Source: Rhynchosporium graminicola (Eukaryota > Ascomycota > Leotiomycetes > Helotiales > Ploettnerulaceae). From it: 64,000 nt of DNA. A model generated the notes under the pieces. The model did no database searches. It saw only the letters and a program-made list of their open reading frames with translations, and was not told the origin of the DNA. The stretch spans positions 25,470 through 89,469 of the forward strand of contig FJUW01000005.1 of assembly GCA_900074885.1 (NCBI GenBank). Direction: 5' to 3'. The translations under genes were made by a program, and so were the position numbers. Positions within the stretch are counted from its first letter, which is position 1; the number at the start of each line of letters is the position of its first letter. Shown here piece by piece: positions 61,201 through 64,000 of this stretch.

Positions 61201-63741
61201 TAATAAAACGCTAAAAGGTAGCTAGCTTATTTATAAGGCCGAAAGGAAGTACCTTATACTTATATATCTTATATTAAGTGCGAAAGGTAATTAAATCTTC
61301 AGAATCTTTCGATATGCGGATTTTATAAAACGCTTATTAAATATCGACCTTCGTGAAGATTTTCACTTTAGAGATTCGTACTATTATCTTATCGATTAAT
61401 AGAATAGAGTATAAATCCTTCTAAGTAAGCTTATTTAGCTTCCGAAAGTCAATATAGAATCATAGCTTATTACTCGCTTTTTTAGCTATTAGGATTAATA
61501 CGGCCTAAGGAGCATTAGATATTGCGATAAAGCCTTTATAGAGGTTCTTAGTAATATATTATTTAGCCTCTACTAAGTACTTATCCGGTATCCTTCGAAG
61601 TAGTTTTATAGTTAAGGTATTATCTCCTATAAGCTTAATCTTATGATCTATTATTAGTTATCTCTTAGCTAAATCATTAGAGGCTCTCGCGGAGAAGAGA
61701 TCTTCAAATTTCTTCTACTTAATAGAGAGTCTTTTCTTAATTATCTTATCGTTCTTATAATACTTTACTTTCCTAGCTTCGTTAGTAATAAGACTTTCGT
61801 TAAGAGCGTATAATTCGATAGTATTTATTACTTAAGTACTTTCATGATACTGAATTTCATCTTAGATTTCCTTTAAGAAAGTAATAAATACCTTAGAGCT
61901 ATTACTCTTATTTCGATATTTCTAGTTTAAATAGAAGTTATATATAATAGTAATAGAGATCTAGTTAATATTAGTTTTATAAGGTAAATCTCTTGCCTCT
62001 CGACGTGCTTACTTATCGATCTAGCGCTATTTAGTTACTTCGTAAGTAATATCATCCTCTCGGGAACCGGGATCACGAGTCTAGAAAGAGTTATTAGCTA
62101 ACTCGTAACTTACTAATAGCTTATTCATAGCCTATACGCTATACTTCTATTCTCTTATAAACGCTAATAAGTGACTTTCTTTCGCCTTCTTAAATAGCGC
62201 CGGTTGAGAAGCTTATATATTAGTAACTTCTTAGTCTATTAGAGTATCTTATCGCTCTTAATTAAGTTAATATTATTAGCTCACTATCTTATTACTTAGA
62301 GGTTCTAGTAGCTCTAGTCTTTTATTATAATAGCGTACTAGTAATATATCTATTAGCTACTCTAGATAGTTCTTATAGCGATAATTAAAGTTTTATTTAA
62401 GTGCGTAATATTCTAAGAATTTACGTCTTATTAGTATATTATTACTCCCTAAATCGATAATCAGGAAAAGGAAGTTAACTCGATAATAGTCGATAGTAAG
62501 AGTAAGGAGAAATATATAGATAATAGTAGTACTAGCTTTTCTATTATAGCTAGTAGAGATAATAAGTTTCAGGAGAGTAAGGAAATTAATACCTAAGAGA
62601 TCACGAAGTTTAAGAGTAACTAAGATATACAGAGCTCTAAAGATATTTACTCTATTCTCGATATATACTTATATTTTAATAAATAATCTGTTTCTTTCTA
62701 ATTCTATAGTAATTAGGAATTATTTCCTTCTAATAAGAGAACGGAAATTAGTATTTAAGTCATTCTATAGATCGAGGCGTTAGCTATAAGATAAGACTAT
62801 TCTATAGCTTAGTAGTTTCCCGATAGCTTATCGATCTCTACTAGGGAGAAGATATTAGTATTATTATTATTATCCTCTTTCGCGCTATATATAATAGCGA
62901 TATCCTTTATAGTCTAGCTAGTTATCTTAGTAATCTTTATAGTATTAAAATAATCCCGAGCTTAATAACTATCCTTCTTATAGATATAGTAAGTATTAGT
63001 AGTAGTAATAGTATAAGGTACTCGTAAACCAGGACTATAAGTATTAGCTCGTGAGATAGTCTTAGGAGCGAATCATATATTCTTAGCTATACGATTATTA
63101 ATCTAAGAACTACTCTTAGTAGCTTATTTAGTACTAAAGTAAGTTTCTCTCTTAAGAATACCTAGGATTTTAACTAGAATAGTAGTAGTAGTAGCTTTCT
63201 TATTAAGGTTCTGCTTAGTAGTAATATTTCTGAACTTACGATTACTAATAGTAAGGAACTCGTCGAGAGTAGTATAGTTATAGTTTATATCGTACTTCCG
63301 AGTAGCAATAGTATACTCTAAAGCAGAAGAGAGCTTATTATAGAGGTCGCCGAACTATTATTCCTTAGGAATCTTACTAGTAGTAGCGAAGTTAGTAAAC
63401 TAGACTCGGAATTAGTTATAAGTTATAATATTAGTTATAATAAGACGTTTATAAGAAGCCTTAGCTTTCTGAACGCGGTTATAATTGAAGAAACGCTAGT
63501 CGAGGGCGGCTAGGATATTAGTAGTATCTTTAAATTCGATATTATCTATATACTAAAGAATAATAGTCTTAGCCTCGCCTCTAGTACTCTTAAAGTAAGC
63601 CTTAACTTAAGTAGCACTAGTACAGAAGTTACTAGAGAACTCTTCGATAAAGATCTTTATATCTATCTTCTAAGCGTTATACTCGATCTTACTCTTATAG
63701 TTAGTAAAGATAAAGCGGGAGTAACGAATCTTATAGGTGTT
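58201..63741 (-). mobile_element. Gyp3 copy 2: chromodomain Gypsy, 5' end cut by a young LTR
   Basis: The 3' LTR is at 58,201-58,407 (ends TGTTACGGCAGGG on the plus strand, like Gyp3), with a pyrimidine run CTCCCCCC next to it (polypurine tract on the minus strand). Collinear in reverse with Gyp3 copy 1: chromodomain about 58.6-58.75 kb, integrase about 58.9-60.3 kb, RNase H about 60.4-60.8 kb, RT about 60.95-61.6 kb, gag about 62.7-63.74 kb. The gag at 63,560-63,720 matches 40,140-40,320 of copy 1. It is interrupted in gag at 63,741/63,742. RIP-inactivated. Confidence 0.85.
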
Positions 63742-64000
63742 TGTTGGATTTGTAACCAGTACCTTGGTCAGTTCTGCCTGCATTAGCATACACACCCTGT
63801 ACCTTGTCAGTACATAGTCTTAGTACCTAGTTCAGTACCTTGCCCATGTACCTTGTTGTACCTGGCACCTACACCCTGTACCTTGTCAACAGCCTGTACC
63901 CTGTATACTCTATTAGAGTTACTATGAAGGTTCTCGATAGAGTTCTACTACTCTCTAGTACGCATATCGTACTTCTAGAGGTTTCTACTGACGTACTACT
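63742..64000 (+). repeat. Start of a young, unmutated LTR element (LTR-U)
   Basis: Begins TGTTGGATTTGTAACCAG and is rich in CpA and TpG, unlike everything around it, so it has not been RIP-mutated. It contains at least five GTACCTTG units between 63,756 and 63,895. The terminal TGTTGG suggests an LTR, but no partner is visible because the element runs off the window. Confidence 0.55.

Noticed and set aside
63780..63910. Satellite DNA or telomere-adjacent repeat
   Set aside because: The GTACCTTG units are irregularly spaced and follow an LTR-type TGTTGG start; an LTR is the simpler reading.

Overview
The window reads as a filamentous ascomycete (Pezizomycotina-like) chromosome segment. It is almost entirely a graveyard of nested transposons around one small gene island at about 31,651-36,731. 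The fungal assignment rests on short introns (46-61 nt, GTRAGT donors, CTAAC-like branch sites), a GPI-type GH10 xylanase relic, fungal Copia and Gypsy chromovirus lineages, and a mutation style typical of repeat-induced point mutation (RIP): CpA/TpG is scarce, TpA is abundant, and Trp and Gln codons are turned into TAG/TAA throughout every old element. The species cannot be named from the sequence.

Left block (1-31,650). Six insertions can be put in order from their junctions. An autonomous Helitron (copy B, + strand, 3' end at 31,650) is the oldest. It was hit at about 12,723 by a Gypsy element (Gyp2, - strand, running off the left edge) and, 49 bp away, by a second Gypsy element (Gyp1 copy 2, 12,772-27,155, target duplication ATAGT). 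Gyp2 was itself split by Gyp1 copy 1 (912-8,681, target duplication AGTAG). Gyp1 copy 2 was split by a second Helitron (copy A, 17,366-23,644, - strand). A 325-bp non-autonomous Helitron (23,645-23,969) then landed exactly at the 5' end of copy A. Both Helitron copies carry a recognisable RepHel gene (Rep plus PIF1-like helicase) and a convergent second ORF. Both Gyp1 copies carry gag-pol with a chromodomain plus a convergent antisense ORF next to the 3' LTR.

Gene island (31,651-36,731). It has ordinary base composition. It holds a truncated unknown gene fragment, a heavily damaged GH10 endo-xylanase gene with a C-terminal GPI-type signal, and one intact four-exon gene on the - strand (33,814-35,174). 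The intact gene encodes a 402-residue MetE/UROD-like zinc methyltransferase. No other convincing gene was found up to the right edge of the island.

Right block (36,732-64,000). It contains LTR scraps, a Copia tail, a Gypsy chromovirus (Gyp3 copy 1, 38,745-48,127) carrying a well-preserved hAT DNA transposon in its gag (40,481-42,950, TSD AACTTTAC), and fragments of Gyp2, an unnamed LTR family and Gyp1. A complete Copia (51,520-57,835, TSD AGTAT) sits inside an older Copia, followed by a second Gyp3 copy on the - strand (58,201-63,741). At the right edge is the start of a young, unmutated LTR (63,742-64,000).

Only the methyltransferase gene looks functional. The most unusual items are the convergent accessory ORFs in Gyp1 and in the Helitron, the Helitron/mini-Helitron head-to-tail pair, the non-canonical TA...TA LTR ends of Gyp1, and a hAT transposase gene whose visible reading breaks are all transition-type changes.
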